Below are positions 51,375-60,018 of a stretch of DNA of 64,000 nt, piece by piece. Each line of letters opens with the position of its first letter. Position 1 is the stretch's first letter. Origin of the DNA: Hyphomicrobiales bacterium (lineage in GTDB: Bacteria > Pseudomonadota > Alphaproteobacteria > Rhizobiales > Rhizobiaceae); NCBI GenBank assembly GCA_900468805.1, contig UEIF01000009.1, forward strand, positions 344,956-408,955, read 5' to 3'. A program made the translations under genes and the position numbers. Below the pieces are notes generated by a model, which saw only the letters and a program-made list of their open reading frames with translations, made no database searches and was not told where the DNA came from.

Positions 51375-53312
51375 TTACTTGGCCTTGTCGAAGTACCACT
51401 GGGTCAGCGTCGGGGCCGGATGCCAGAGGTTGCCGGTGATCGGGATACCGTTGACGACATTCTTCAGGTTCTTCGACACCATCATGTATTTCGGCATGGG
51501 GCGCGAAATACCGATGTTGAGGAAGTTGTCGGCCGAGAGATTCAGGAATTCCTTCATCTTGTTGCGGCGATCATCATCGGTGACAGCGGCATTGACCTTG
51601 TCATAGGCAGCCATCAGCGCCTTGATCTCAGCGGGCGGCTCTTCGCCCGTCGCATGGTTCGAATACCACTCGCTCCAGCGCATCGCGAAGAAGATGTCGG
51701 CCTTCTGGAAGGGCATGTAGCAGCGCGGATCGGTATAGACTTCCGAGAGACCGCCGACGCAGTTCCAGATATAGGCGTCCTGCTCGTTGGCAGACCACAT
51801 CGTATTCAGGCGGGCGCGGTCGGTGGTGCGCAGCTGAATGTCGATGCCGACTTCCTTGGCGTATTTCTGCACCATCTGCATGACGTCGGGGTAGGAAAGA
51901 CCGAAGACGTCGGCGACCATGAAGTTGATGGTGAAGCGCTTGCCGCTCTCGTCGAGGCGGAAGCCTTCTGCATCCTTCTTCGGCATGATCTTGTCGAGCA
52001 TCTCATTCGAGAGCTTCGGATCGAACTCGGTGTATTGGCTCGCCTCGCGCTCGTTGAAGAGCTCGTGCTCCGGCTGGGTCGCGACCTGCGCCGGGGCGCC
52101 CTGGCCGACATAAACGAGATCGATGATCTCCTGACGGTTGATGGCGTGGCTGAGCGCGATGCGGAAGTCCTTGTTCTGGAAGAGCTTGCGCTTCACGTCA
52201 TCGGTCGAGTTGAGGTTCAAGAGGATGACGGCATCATTGGCCGGCAAATCCTTAACATCGACGAAGCGGTAATTGCCGGTTTCCTGGCCGTCGAACAGCA
52301 CCGACTTGAAGGTCGAGTTGTTGATGTGGCGGAAGGAGAAGTCGAACTCGCCCGAGGTCATCTTCAGCGCCATCAGCTGCGGATCGTCGAGCTTCGCCCA
52401 GGTGATACCATCGATATAGGGAAGCTGGTTACCGTCAGGATCGACCTTCCAGTAATAGGGATTGCGAGTTGCAACAACGCGGTCGCTATCCGCATAGGGG
52501 ACCGTCAGAACCCAGGGGTTCAGGGTCGGCAATTCCAGATTCTGCCAGAAAGGCGGCTGGAACGTCAGCGAAACCTTCGAATTGAAGAGCGCTACCCAAT
52601 CACCCGCAGCCGGATTGGCCTTCAGGAGCGCCGGGATGCCGTCCTTGTTATATTTCTCGTGGAACTGCTGCAGGTAATGCTTCGGGTAGATGACCGGCAG
52701 ATGGCCCTGACCATAGGCGAGCTGCTGCAGGAAGAGGCCGTAAGGCGAATCGAATTTGAACTCGACCGTCAGGTCGTCGATCTTGCGCACTTTCACCGGC
52801 TTGCCGGCGACGGTGAATGTCGGGTTCTTGGCCGGCGAGAGCGCGTTGTTCATGAACACGTCTTCGTACCAGAACATGATGTCGTCAGCGGTAAACGGCT
52901 GGCCGTCGCTCCACTTCAGGCCCTTGCGCAGCTTGAAAGTGTAGGTGGTTGCGTCTTCAGACGCGGTGAATTCTTCCGCCAGCGACGGGACGACCTTCTG
53001 CCAGGCCGGATCCCAGCGAACCAGCAGCTCGTTGGCGATGGTGCGGGTCAGATTGTACTGGTCGCCGTTGGCAAGGATCGTGGTGCGCAGCGTACCACCA
53101 TATTTGCCGACGCCATCGACCATGGTCTCGACGTAGGGATGTTCCGGAAGACGATCGGCGACGGCTGGCAGCTTGCCGCCCTTGACCTGCTCGTCGAGCA
53201 TTGGCGCCTGCTTGAAATCGACCGCCCAAGCCGGGACCATCGATCCCAGGATGGCAGCACCTAACAGCCCCGTCGACACGACGAGGCCACGCAGCGTTTG
53301 CTGGTAACCCAT
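51375..53312 (-). CDS. Peptide/oligosaccharide-type ABC transporter binding protein (large form)
   Basis: This 645-residue periplasmic protein belongs to the DppA/OppA-like family (SBP type 5), but at about 100 residues longer than DppA it matches the large forms that bind oligosaccharides. The signal peptide ends near VPAWA at about residue 30. Family motifs include YTFKLRKGLKWSDGQPFTADDIMFWYEDV, DFRIALSHAINRQEIIDLVYVGQG and LIYTFN-like positions replaced by NFMVADVFGLSYPDV. AGGAGGAG precedes the ATG at 53312. Downstream sugar-acid dehydratases suggest a uronate-containing oligosaccharide as ligand. Confidence 0.9.
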   Translation of the reverse strand: MGYQQTLRGLVVSTGLLGAAILGSMVPAWAVDFKQAPMLDEQVKGGKLPAVADRLPEHPYVETMVDGVGKYGGTLRTTILANGDQYNLTRTIANELLVRWDPAWQKVVPSLAEEFTASEDATTYTFKLRKGLKWSDGQPFTADDIMFWYEDVFMNNALSPAKNPTFTVAGKPVKVRKIDDLTVEFKFDSPYGLFLQQLAYGQGHLPVIYPKHYLQQFHEKYNKDGIPALLKANPAAGDWVALFNSKVSLTFQPPFWQNLELPTLNPWVLTVPYADSDRVVATRNPYYWKVDPDGNQLPYIDGITWAKLDDPQLMALKMTSGEFDFSFRHINNSTFKSVLFDGQETGNYRFVDVKDLPANDAVILLNLNSTDDVKRKLFQNKDFRIALSHAINRQEIIDLVYVGQGAPAQVATQPEHELFNEREASQYTEFDPKLSNEMLDKIMPKKDAEGFRLDESGKRFTINFMVADVFGLSYPDVMQMVQKYAKEVGIDIQLRTTDRARLNTMWSANEQDAYIWNCVGGLSEVYTDPRCYMPFQKADIFFAMRWSEWYSNHATGEEPPAEIKALMAAYDKVNAAVTDDDRRNKMKEFLNLSADNFLNIGISRPMPKYMMVSKNLKNVVNGIPITGNLWHPAPTLTQWYFDKAK

Positions 53313-53394
53313 ATTTTCTCCTCCTGATAGCCGGCCCTCACCGCCGGTTTCCGTCCCTTGTTCACGACATCCGTTGCGGCCTCGTGTTGAACGA

Positions 53395-53428
53395 TACCTT
53401 TCAGATCGTACATTCTTTGTCAATCTGA
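53395..53428 (-). promoter_or_regulatory. Promoter of the binding-protein operon with possible GntR operator
   Basis: On the minus strand, TTGACA (53423-53418) and AGGTAT (53400-53395) are separated by exactly 17 bases. An inverted repeat, TCAGAT (53401-53406) and ATCTGA (53423-53428), brackets the spacer. It lies between the divergent gntR-type and binding-protein genes and would block the promoter if bound. Confidence 0.5.
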
Positions 53429-53490
53429 GTGTATGAATTTATTTATTTTGCTCTTGGCAAACACGGGGAAAGTGCATTAAAAGCAAACTC

Positions 53491-54189
53491 ATGAGCACGA
53501 TAACGAGCATGAGACAGCCGGCATCCGAGGGTGACGACCTGGTCGATGACAGCGGCGCTTCAATCTACGAGCGGTTGCGCGACGACATCATCCACGGCCG
53601 CCTGAAGGCCAACGAGCGCCTAAAGGTCGCCGAGCTGGCAAGCCGCATGGGAACCTCCACCAATCCGGTCCGCGAGGCGCTGCAGCAGCTGCGCGGCGAA
53701 GGCTTCGTCATCATGGAGCAGAACCGCGGGGCCCGGGTTCGCCCGATCGACGAGGAGTTCGTCCGCGACATCTGCGAGATCGAGGTTTTGATCGAGCCCG
53801 CCCTGACCCGCTGGTTCGTTGGCATCGCCACCACGGGCGACATTGACGATCTCGAGCGCGTGCAGGCGGAGATCGAGGCGCTGAACTACGCTGACGAGGA
53901 AAAACACTCTGATCTCGACCTGCAGTTCCACCGGCTGATGTACGACCGGCATTACAATCGGCATGCCGTCGATCTTTGGATTCGACATCGCCAAATCCTG
54001 GGTGCAATCGGTCGTGGCTTTCCCACATCACTGAGCCGCCAGGCCAATGTGATCGGGGAACACCGGCAGCTGATTGCCTGCATCAAGGTGCAGGACGCCG
54101 AAGGCGCAGCGCGCGTCATCGGCCAGCATGTCGAGGGCTCCGGCCGGAGTATCATCGAGCGGCTACGGCTGAGGAAACGGCAGGCCTGA
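53491..54189 (+). CDS. GntR-family regulator, FCD subgroup
   Basis: This 232-residue regulator has an N-terminal winged helix (SIYERLRDDIIHGRLKANERLKVAELASRMG; STNPVREALQQLRGEGF) and a C-terminal FCD helical effector domain. The metal-ligand pattern includes Asp and His in LQFHRLMYDRHYN and the later CIKVQDAEGAARVIGQHVEGS. FCD regulators usually respond to sugar acids or dicarboxylates. It is divergent from the binding-protein/dehydratase operon and is the obvious candidate to control it. A decayed partial copy follows 49 bases downstream. Confidence 0.9.
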   Translation: MSTITSMRQPASEGDDLVDDSGASIYERLRDDIIHGRLKANERLKVAELASRMGTSTNPVREALQQLRGEGFVIMEQNRGARVRPIDEEFVRDICEIEVLIEPALTRWFVGIATTGDIDDLERVQAEIEALNYADEEKHSDLDLQFHRLMYDRHYNRHAVDLWIRHRQILGAIGRGFPTSLSRQANVIGEHRQLIACIKVQDAEGAARVIGQHVEGSGRSIIERLRLRKRQA

Positions 54190-54238
54190 TACCGTATGCC
54201 ACCGGAAAATGTAGAGCGGTTTGGGGAAACGACACACA

Positions 54239-54666
54239 GAGGAGTTCGTTTGTGACATCTGTGAAATCGAGGCCCTGATCGAGCCTGCCCTGACGTGCTG
54301 GTTCGTCGATATCGTCACCAAGGCGGACGTCGAGGAGCTGGCCCGTTCGCAGTTGGAAATGCGATTCCACCGCCTGATGTCTGACAAGCACCATACTGCC
54401 ATGCCGTCGATCTCTGGATACGCCATCGCCAGATCCTGTGGGCAATCAGCCGACGCTTTCCGACGTCTCTCAGCCGGCAATCGAACGTGCTCGAAGAACA
54501 TCGCGAGCTGATCGCCTGCATCAAGGCGCAGACTGCGGAGGGCGCGGCCCAGGCCATCGCCAAACATGTCGGCGGGTCCGGCCATCATATCATCGAGCGC
54601 ATGCGCGTCTCCCGCCACGCCAAGCCGCATCTGGCTAATACAAAGGCTGATTTACGGGGCGTGTAG
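54239..54666 (+). pseudogene. Decayed partial duplicate of the GntR/FCD regulator
   Basis: This segment repeats the FCD domain of the gene just upstream, without the DNA-binding domain. From 54239 it reads EEFVCDICEIEALIEPALTCWFVDI, closely matching the intact copy. About 17 residues are then missing before MRFHRLMSDKHH. A single-base deletion near 54400 shifts the frame, after which HAVDLWIRHRQIL, FPTSLSRQSNV and EEHRELIACIKAQTAEGAA continue to the stop at 54664-54666. The substitutions show that the duplication is not recent. It is a tandem-duplication relic, not a functional gene. Confidence 0.88.
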
Positions 54667-54716
54667 TGTGCGGCTGACGATCTTGCCGCACATCGCATAA
54701 ATCACCTGAAGCGCGC

Positions 54717-54745
54717 TTGACAAAGCCGGAGTGCCTGTATTTTAT
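54717..54745 (+). promoter_or_regulatory. Sigma-70-type promoter of the amiC operon
   Basis: TTGACA at 54717-54722 is followed after 17 bases by TTTTAT (54740-54745); TATTTT two bases earlier is an alternative -10. Transcription would start near 54752, giving a leader of about 125 bases that ends in the terminator ahead of amiC. Confidence 0.55.
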
Positions 54746-54805
54746 TCATGCTTGCGGATTAGGCAGAGAGCATCTCCGCACTCTTACATGACTTCGATAG
54801 TCGCT

Positions 54806-54869
54806 GGGCAGTTTCGCCCCATGATGGCCCCATCGCGGATGGAACGCCCTCATGGGGTTTTTGGTTTTT
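54806..54869 (+). terminator. Attenuator with overlapping antiterminator-type hairpin ahead of amiC
   Basis: CCCCATGA (54817-54824) pairs with TCATGGGG (54850-54857), followed by TTTTTGGTTTTT, an intrinsic terminator nine bases before the amiC start. A smaller hairpin, GGGC (54806-54809) with GCCC (54816-54819) and the six-base loop AGTTTC, shares bases 54817-54819 with the terminator's left arm, so the two exclude each other. This is the arrangement expected for ANTAR control by AmiR. The loop has A1 but T, not G, at position 4. Confidence 0.72.
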
Positions 54870-54877
54870 GGCTACAG

Positions 54878-56011
54878 ATGAACGATGCGTTGAAAATCGG
54901 CATTCTTTACTCCACCACCGGCCCTTACGGCTCGATGGGCCGCGACGCACGTGACGGCGCGGAATTCGCGATCGCCGAATTTGCGGCAACGAGCGGCCTG
55001 CGGGTCGAACCGGTCTTCTTCGACCCGCAGGCCGATCTTGCCGCCTATCTCGAAGGCGCGCGCAATCTGCTGCGCGCCGGCTGCCGCCATATCGTCGGCA
55101 CCATTACCTCGGCTGCCCGCAAGGAGGTCATCCCGCTCATCGAAAAGCATGACGGGCTTCTCTGGTACATGTGCCCTTACGAAGGGTTCGAGGCGAACGA
55201 GAACGTCATCTATGTCGGCGGCTGCCCGAACCAGCATCTGCTGCCGCTCTTCGAACATTTGATCCCACGTTACGGCAACCGGCCCTATCTTGTCGGCGCC
55301 AACTATGTCTGGGGCTGGGAGATGAACCGGCTCGCCCGCGAACTCACCACCAATGCGGGCGGCGAGGTTCTGGGCGAGCGTTACCTGCCGCTCGAGGAAA
55401 CCGCTGTCGAGCGCATCGTCGCCGATATCGAGCAGCGCTGCCCGAGCTTCATCCTCAACAATCTTATCGGCCCGTCGAGCTATGCCTTCCACGAGGCGAT
55501 CCGCCGGCTTGCCGATCGCGACCCCGCCTTCCGGCCCGAGAATTGCCCTGTCGTCAGCTGCGACCTGATGGAATGTGAGCTGGACGATATTGCGCCGGGT
55601 GCGGCCATCGGCCAGCTCTGCGCCGCCTCCTATTTCGACAGTGTCGCTACTTCCGAAAATGGCGATTTCAAGCAGCGGATCGTTGCCCATTACGGCGAGC
55701 CTCGCCGCATCTCCAGCGTCTTTGCCAGTGCCTATACTGCCGTGCGTCTTTGTGTCGATGCGATCGTGGCTGCCGGCGGCGACGAGCCGGCGGCCGTGCG
55801 GCAGGAACTGTACGACAGAAGTTGGGCAACACCCTTCGGCGCGGTTTCCATCGACCGGGAGACGAACCACGCCGCGCTGCCCTTCCATCTCGGCCGCATC
55901 AATATCCACAACGGTTTCGATGTGATCGCCTCCCGTCCGCCGCTTGCGGCCGATCCCTATCTGACCGGCCGCAACAAATCGGCTTCGCCGAAACTGCGGG
56001 TGGTGTCATGA
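54878..56011 (+). CDS. amiC: AmiC-like cytoplasmic amide sensor
   Basis: AmiC binds small amides and releases AmiR, relieving transcription termination. This 377-residue protein has the periplasmic-binding fold but no signal peptide from the chosen start. It shows IGILYSTTGPYGSMGRDARDGAEFA, CPYEGFEANENVIYVGGCPNQ and a C-terminal FGAVSIDRETNHAALPFHLGRI, all with counterparts in Pseudomonas AmiC. The ATG at 54878 lies right after the terminator; the frame is open further upstream, but those codons would overlap the terminator stem. amiR overlaps its stop by four bases, so the pair is co-translated. Confidence 0.85.
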   Translation: MNDALKIGILYSTTGPYGSMGRDARDGAEFAIAEFAATSGLRVEPVFFDPQADLAAYLEGARNLLRAGCRHIVGTITSAARKEVIPLIEKHDGLLWYMCPYEGFEANENVIYVGGCPNQHLLPLFEHLIPRYGNRPYLVGANYVWGWEMNRLARELTTNAGGEVLGERYLPLEETAVERIVADIEQRCPSFILNNLIGPSSYAFHEAIRRLADRDPAFRPENCPVVSCDLMECELDDIAPGAAIGQLCAASYFDSVATSENGDFKQRIVAHYGEPRRISSVFASAYTAVRLCVDAIVAAGGDEPAAVRQELYDRSWATPFGAVSIDRETNHAALPFHLGRINIHNGFDVIASRPPLAADPYLTGRNKSASPKLRVVS

Positions 56012-56589
56012 AGGAAACGCCCAATTTCACCGGCTGGCATGCCGTCGTCCTTCACCGCGAGGACGGCAACACCGAAAGGCTGATCCGCCAGCTCCGTCTG
56101 CTCGGCCTGTCCGCAACCCTGCAATGGGCGCCGCTTTCGGCCGCAAGCGTGCCAGATATGGTTATCGTCGATGCCGATCAGGGCTTTGACGATCTCCTGC
56201 CGTGGGCTGGCGCGATGCCGACATGCCCGGTCGTTGCTCTGCTCGGCTCGGAAGCACCCGGTCGCATAGCCTGGGCACTCGGCCAGGGCGCCGGTGCAAT
56301 CATCGCCAAGCCGATCGCCGCCTCCGCCGTCTATCCGGCCCTCGTCATGGCCGTCTCCATTCATCAGGAGCGCAAAGGTGTTGCGGAGCGGCTCCAATAT
56401 CTCGAAGAGCGCGTACGCATGCGCCCGCTCGTCCATGCCGCTGTCGAAAAGCTGATGCAGGTGCATGGGGTCGATGAGGAACGCGCCTATTCGATCCTGC
56501 GCAACTGCGCCATGCGCCGCCGCCTTCCGACGGAACAGATCGCCGCCTTCATTCTCGGCGGCATAGAACCCCTGCCGGAGGCCGGTTGA
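56008..56589 (+). CDS. amiR: AmiR-like ANTAR antiterminator
   Basis: This 193-residue protein has a degenerate receiver domain (residues 10-120, with MVIVDADQG but no clear phosphorylation pocket), a coiled linker (RLQYLEERVRMRPLVHAAVEKLMQ) and an ANTAR RNA-binding domain (DEERAYSILRNCAMRRRLPTEQIAAFIL). This is the AmiR layout, in which the partner AmiC, not phosphorylation, controls activity. The ATG at 56008 overlaps the amiC stop. Its likely target is the leader at 54752-54869, so the pair would promote its own expression and that of the transporter. Confidence 0.88.
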   Translation: MKETPNFTGWHAVVLHREDGNTERLIRQLRLLGLSATLQWAPLSAASVPDMVIVDADQGFDDLLPWAGAMPTCPVVALLGSEAPGRIAWALGQGAGAIIAKPIAASAVYPALVMAVSIHQERKGVAERLQYLEERVRMRPLVHAAVEKLMQVHGVDEERAYSILRNCAMRRRLPTEQIAAFILGGIEPLPEAG

Positions 56590-57437
56590 TGCGTGTGATC
56601 AAAGCCATGCTGCGCCAGCCGACTGCTCTCTTCGGCCTTATCGTCGTCCTCATCGTGATCGCGTTTGCGATTGCCGCACCCTGGATCGCTCCCTTCAATC
56701 CCGATGAGCAGATGTTCGACGGCCTGTCGCTGGAAGGCGCTCCGCTGGCGCCCGGCGGTCCATATCTGCTCGGCACGGATACGCTCGGCCGCGACCTCTT
56801 CTCCCGCATGCTCTTCGGCGCCCGCACTTCTCTCGTTATCGGCCTTGTCGCCAACGGCATCGCTGTGGCGATCGGCCTGTTCATCGGCATTCTTGCCGGC
56901 TACATGCGCGGCATCGTCGGCAATATCCTGATGCGTTTCACCGACCTGATGATGGCTTTCCCGGCCCTGCTGCTGGCAATCGTGCTCGCTGCGCTGCTGC
57001 GGCCGAGCCTCTGGATCGTCGCCATGGTGATTGCCCTCGTCAACTGGGTGCAGGTCGCCCGCATCGTCTATACGGAGACGCGCGGCCTGGTGGAGCGTGA
57101 TTTCATCATGGCCGAGCGCTCGCTTGGTGCCGGCCACGTGCGTATCCTCTTCCTGCATATCCTGCCGCATCTGGTACCTACGGCGATCGTCTGGGGAACA
57201 CTCGGCATCGCAACGACGGTACTGCTCGAAGCGACCCTTTCTTTCCTCGGTATCGGCGTGCAGCCGCCGCAGCCCTCCTGGGGCAACATCATCTTCGAAA
57301 GCCAGAGCTACTTCCAGGCTGCCCCCTGGCTGGTCTTCTTCCCCGGCGCCGTCATCCTGCTGACCGCCCTCTCCTTCAATCTCGTCGGGGATGCACTGCG
57401 CGACATTCTCGATCCCACCCAGCGCGGGAGAGGCTGA
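56589..57437 (+). CDS. Peptide-type ABC transporter permease (DppC family), amide operon
   Basis: This 282-residue DppC-type permease has six helices and the motifs GTDTLGRDLFSRMLFGARTSLVIGL, DLMMAFPALLLAIVLAALL and LVERDFIMAERSLGAGHVRILFLHILPH. GGAGG (56577-56581) lies seven bases before the ATG at 56589, which overlaps the amiR stop as TGATG. It pairs with the DppB-type gene that follows with the same overlap. Confidence 0.91.
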   Translation: MRVIKAMLRQPTALFGLIVVLIVIAFAIAAPWIAPFNPDEQMFDGLSLEGAPLAPGGPYLLGTDTLGRDLFSRMLFGARTSLVIGLVANGIAVAIGLFIGILAGYMRGIVGNILMRFTDLMMAFPALLLAIVLAALLRPSLWIVAMVIALVNWVQVARIVYTETRGLVERDFIMAERSLGAGHVRILFLHILPHLVPTAIVWGTLGIATTVLLEATLSFLGIGVQPPQPSWGNIIFESQSYFQAAPWLVFFPGAVILLTALSFNLVGDALRDILDPTQRGRG

Positions 57438-58357
57438 TGTTCTTCCTCATCCTTCGCCGGCTGGTGCAGGCCGCCCTCATTCTTCTCGGCGTTGCCGCCA
57501 TCACCTTCGTTCTGCTTTATGCGTTGCCGGCCGACCCGGCGCGCATGATTGCCGGTCGAAGCGCCACGACGCAGACGGTCGCCAGTATCCGTCACGAACT
57601 CGGCCTCGACCAGCCGCTGCTCATCCAGTTCAGCACCTATCTGAGTAATCTGCTGCACGGCAATCTCGGTCGATCCTATGCACAGAAGACCGAGGTCTGG
57701 ACGCTGATCGCCGCCCGCCTGCCGGCAACACTCATCCTCATGCTGGCCGGCATTCTCGTGGAGGTGGTGCTCGGGCTGACGCTCGGCACGATCGCTGCCG
57801 TACGCCGCGGGGGCTTCGTCGACCGGGTGGTGATGACGGCTTCCTTCGTCGGGGTTTCCGCGCCGCAATTCGTCGTTGCCCTCCTGCTGCTCTATGTTTT
57901 CGCCGTGACACTCGGCTGGCTGCCGATGAGCGGCTACGGAACGCTTGCTCATGTCGTGCTGCCTGCTTCCACCCTCGGCGTCCTCGGGGCCGGCTGGTAT
58001 GCACGCATGGTTCGATCGGCGATGATAGACGTTCTCAATCAGGATTATGTTCGCACGGCCCGCGCCAAGGGGCTTTCCTCGCGCCGCGTCATCTTCCGCC
58101 ATGCCCTGCCGAACGCCATCCTGCCGATCATCGCCATGATCGGTATCGATATCGGCCAGTTCATGGGCGGCGTGGTCGTCGTCGAGGCGGTCTATGGTTG
58201 GCCGGGCATCGGTCAGCTCGCCTGGCAGGCCATCCAGCAGGTCGACATACCGATTATTATGGGCGTCACGCTGACATCTGCACTCGCCATCGTCATCGGC
58301 AATCTGCTCGCTGATCTGGTGACACCGCTCATCGATCCACGCATCCGCACACGTTGA
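57437..58357 (+). CDS. Peptide-type ABC transporter permease (DppB family), amide operon
   Basis: This 306-residue DppB-type permease has the N-terminal FLILRRLVQAALILLGVAAITFVLLYALPADPAR, the loop LGLDQPLLIQFSTYLSNLLHGNLGRS and the EAA segment RTARAKGLSSRRVIFRHALPNAILP. Its ATG overlaps the preceding stop. It forms a heterodimeric channel with the upstream permease. The binding-protein gene follows after 25 bases. Confidence 0.91.
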   Translation: MFFLILRRLVQAALILLGVAAITFVLLYALPADPARMIAGRSATTQTVASIRHELGLDQPLLIQFSTYLSNLLHGNLGRSYAQKTEVWTLIAARLPATLILMLAGILVEVVLGLTLGTIAAVRRGGFVDRVVMTASFVGVSAPQFVVALLLLYVFAVTLGWLPMSGYGTLAHVVLPASTLGVLGAGWYARMVRSAMIDVLNQDYVRTARAKGLSSRRVIFRHALPNAILPIIAMIGIDIGQFMGGVVVVEAVYGWPGIGQLAWQAIQQVDIPIIMGVTLTSALAIVIGNLLADLVTPLIDPRIRTR

Positions 58358-58382
58358 CAGCAACCAAAGAAGGGGAACCCAA

Positions 58383-60002
58383 ATGTTCAAACGCTGGCTT
58401 CGACACACAACCACGGCAACGATGGTGGCGATCGCTCCCTTCGCCGCCAAGGCGCAGGAAACACCAAAACAGGGCGGCGATATCGTCGTGACCTACAAGG
58501 ATGACATTACCACGCTTGACCCCGCCATCGGTTACGACTGGGTCAACTGGTCGATGATCAAGAGCCTCTATTCCCGACTGATGGATTACGAGCCGGGCAC
58601 GCCAAACCTCGTTCCGTCACTCGCCGAAAGCTTTAGCGTTTCGCCTGATGGCCTCACCTATACGTTCAAGCTACGCAAGGGCGTGAAATTCACAAATGGT
58701 CGCGAAATCGTCGCCGCCGACGTGAAATACTCGATCGAGCGCGCGGTCAACCCCAAGACGCAGGGTCCGGGTGCAGGCTTCTTCGGAGCGATCCAGGGCT
58801 TTGACGACGAGACGGGCGGCAAGACCGAGACGCTCTCTGGCATCGAAACGCCTGACGAAGACACTGTCGTCTTCCATCTTTCGCGCCCCGACGCGACCTT
58901 CCTGCATGTGCTGGCCATCAACTTCGCCTCGATCGTGCCGAAGGAGGCAGTCGAAGCCGCCGGCGGCGACTTCGGCAAGAAACCGGTCGGTTCCGGCACC
59001 TTCATCCTGAAGGACTGGACGATCGGCCAGCAGCTCGTTTTTGAGCGCAACAAGGACTATTTCGTCAAGGACATGCCGCATATCGACAGCTTCAAGGTCG
59101 AAGTTGGTCAGGAGCCTTTGGTGGCACTACTGCGCCTGCAAAAGGGCGAAGTGGATATCGCCGGTGACGGCATTCCGCCGGCCAAGTTCCTCGAAATCAA
59201 GAACTCCGCCGACGGCCCGCAGATGATCGTCGACGGCGAGCAGCTTCACACCGGCTACCTCACGCTGAACACCAAGGTGAAGCCTTTCGACAATGTGAAG
59301 GTGCGCCAGGCCGTTAACATGGCCATTAACAAGGAGCGCGTCACCCGCATCCTGAACGGTCGCGCCACGCCTGCCAACCAGCCGTTGCCACCGCTGATGC
59401 CTGGCTATGACAAGTCTTTCCCCGGCTATACCTATGATGTCGCCAAGGCCAAGGCGCTGCTTGCCGAAGCCGGCCTCCCGGATGGCTTCGAAACAGTGCT
59501 CTACTCGACCAACACCGATCCGCAACCGCGTATCGCCCAGGCCATCCAGCAGGATCTCGCAGCTATCGGCGTCAAGGCTGAGGTCCGCGCCCTCGCGCAG
59601 GCAAACGTGATTGCCGCAGGCGGTACGGAAGGCGAAGCGCCGATGATCTGGTCTGGCGGCATGGCCTGGATTGCCGACTTCCCGGATCCGTCCAACTTCT
59701 ACGGCCCGATCCTCGGTTGCGCGGGTGCTGTTCAGGGCGGCTGGAACTGGTCCTGGTATTGCAATGCCGATCTCGACAAGCGCGCGGTAGCAGCCGACTC
59801 CATGTCCGATCCGGCCAAGTCCGCCGAGCGCACTGCCGCCTGGGGCAAGATCTTCACCGACATCATGGCCGATGCGCCGTGGGTCCCCGTCATCAACGAG
59901 CGCCGTGTCGTTGCCAAGTCGCTGCGCATGGGCGGTGCCGACAACATCTACATCGACCCAACCCGAGTCATCAACTACGACGCGATCTACGTGAAGCAAT
60001 AG
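58383..60002 (+). CDS. Peptide-type ABC transporter binding protein, amide operon
   Basis: This 539-residue DppA-like periplasmic binding protein has a signal peptide ending near FAAKAQE at about residue 26. It contains the SBP type 5 signature VPSLAESFSVSPDGLTYTFKLRKGVKFTNG, PVGSGTFILKDW and VRQAVNMAINKERVTRILNG. It probably captures an amide- or peptide-like compound for the operon's FmdA-type enzyme; that link is inference from the AmiC/AmiR control. A strong hairpin follows the stop codon. Confidence 0.9.
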   Translation: MFKRWLRHTTTATMVAIAPFAAKAQETPKQGGDIVVTYKDDITTLDPAIGYDWVNWSMIKSLYSRLMDYEPGTPNLVPSLAESFSVSPDGLTYTFKLRKGVKFTNGREIVAADVKYSIERAVNPKTQGPGAGFFGAIQGFDDETGGKTETLSGIETPDEDTVVFHLSRPDATFLHVLAINFASIVPKEAVEAAGGDFGKKPVGSGTFILKDWTIGQQLVFERNKDYFVKDMPHIDSFKVEVGQEPLVALLRLQKGEVDIAGDGIPPAKFLEIKNSADGPQMIVDGEQLHTGYLTLNTKVKPFDNVKVRQAVNMAINKERVTRILNGRATPANQPLPPLMPGYDKSFPGYTYDVAKAKALLAEAGLPDGFETVLYSTNTDPQPRIAQAIQQDLAAIGVKAEVRALAQANVIAAGGTEGEAPMIWSGGMAWIADFPDPSNFYGPILGCAGAVQGGWNWSWYCNADLDKRAVAADSMSDPAKSAERTAAWGKIFTDIMADAPWVPVINERRVVAKSLRMGGADNIYIDPTRVINYDAIYVKQ

Positions 60003-60018
60003 ACCCCGAATAAACAAT

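Noticed and set aside
50718..53264. An 848-codon open frame on the plus strand.
   Set aside because: It lies entirely opposite the binding-protein and permease genes, which have clear family motifs. High GC at third positions keeps antisense frames open, and its translation shows no recognisable domain.
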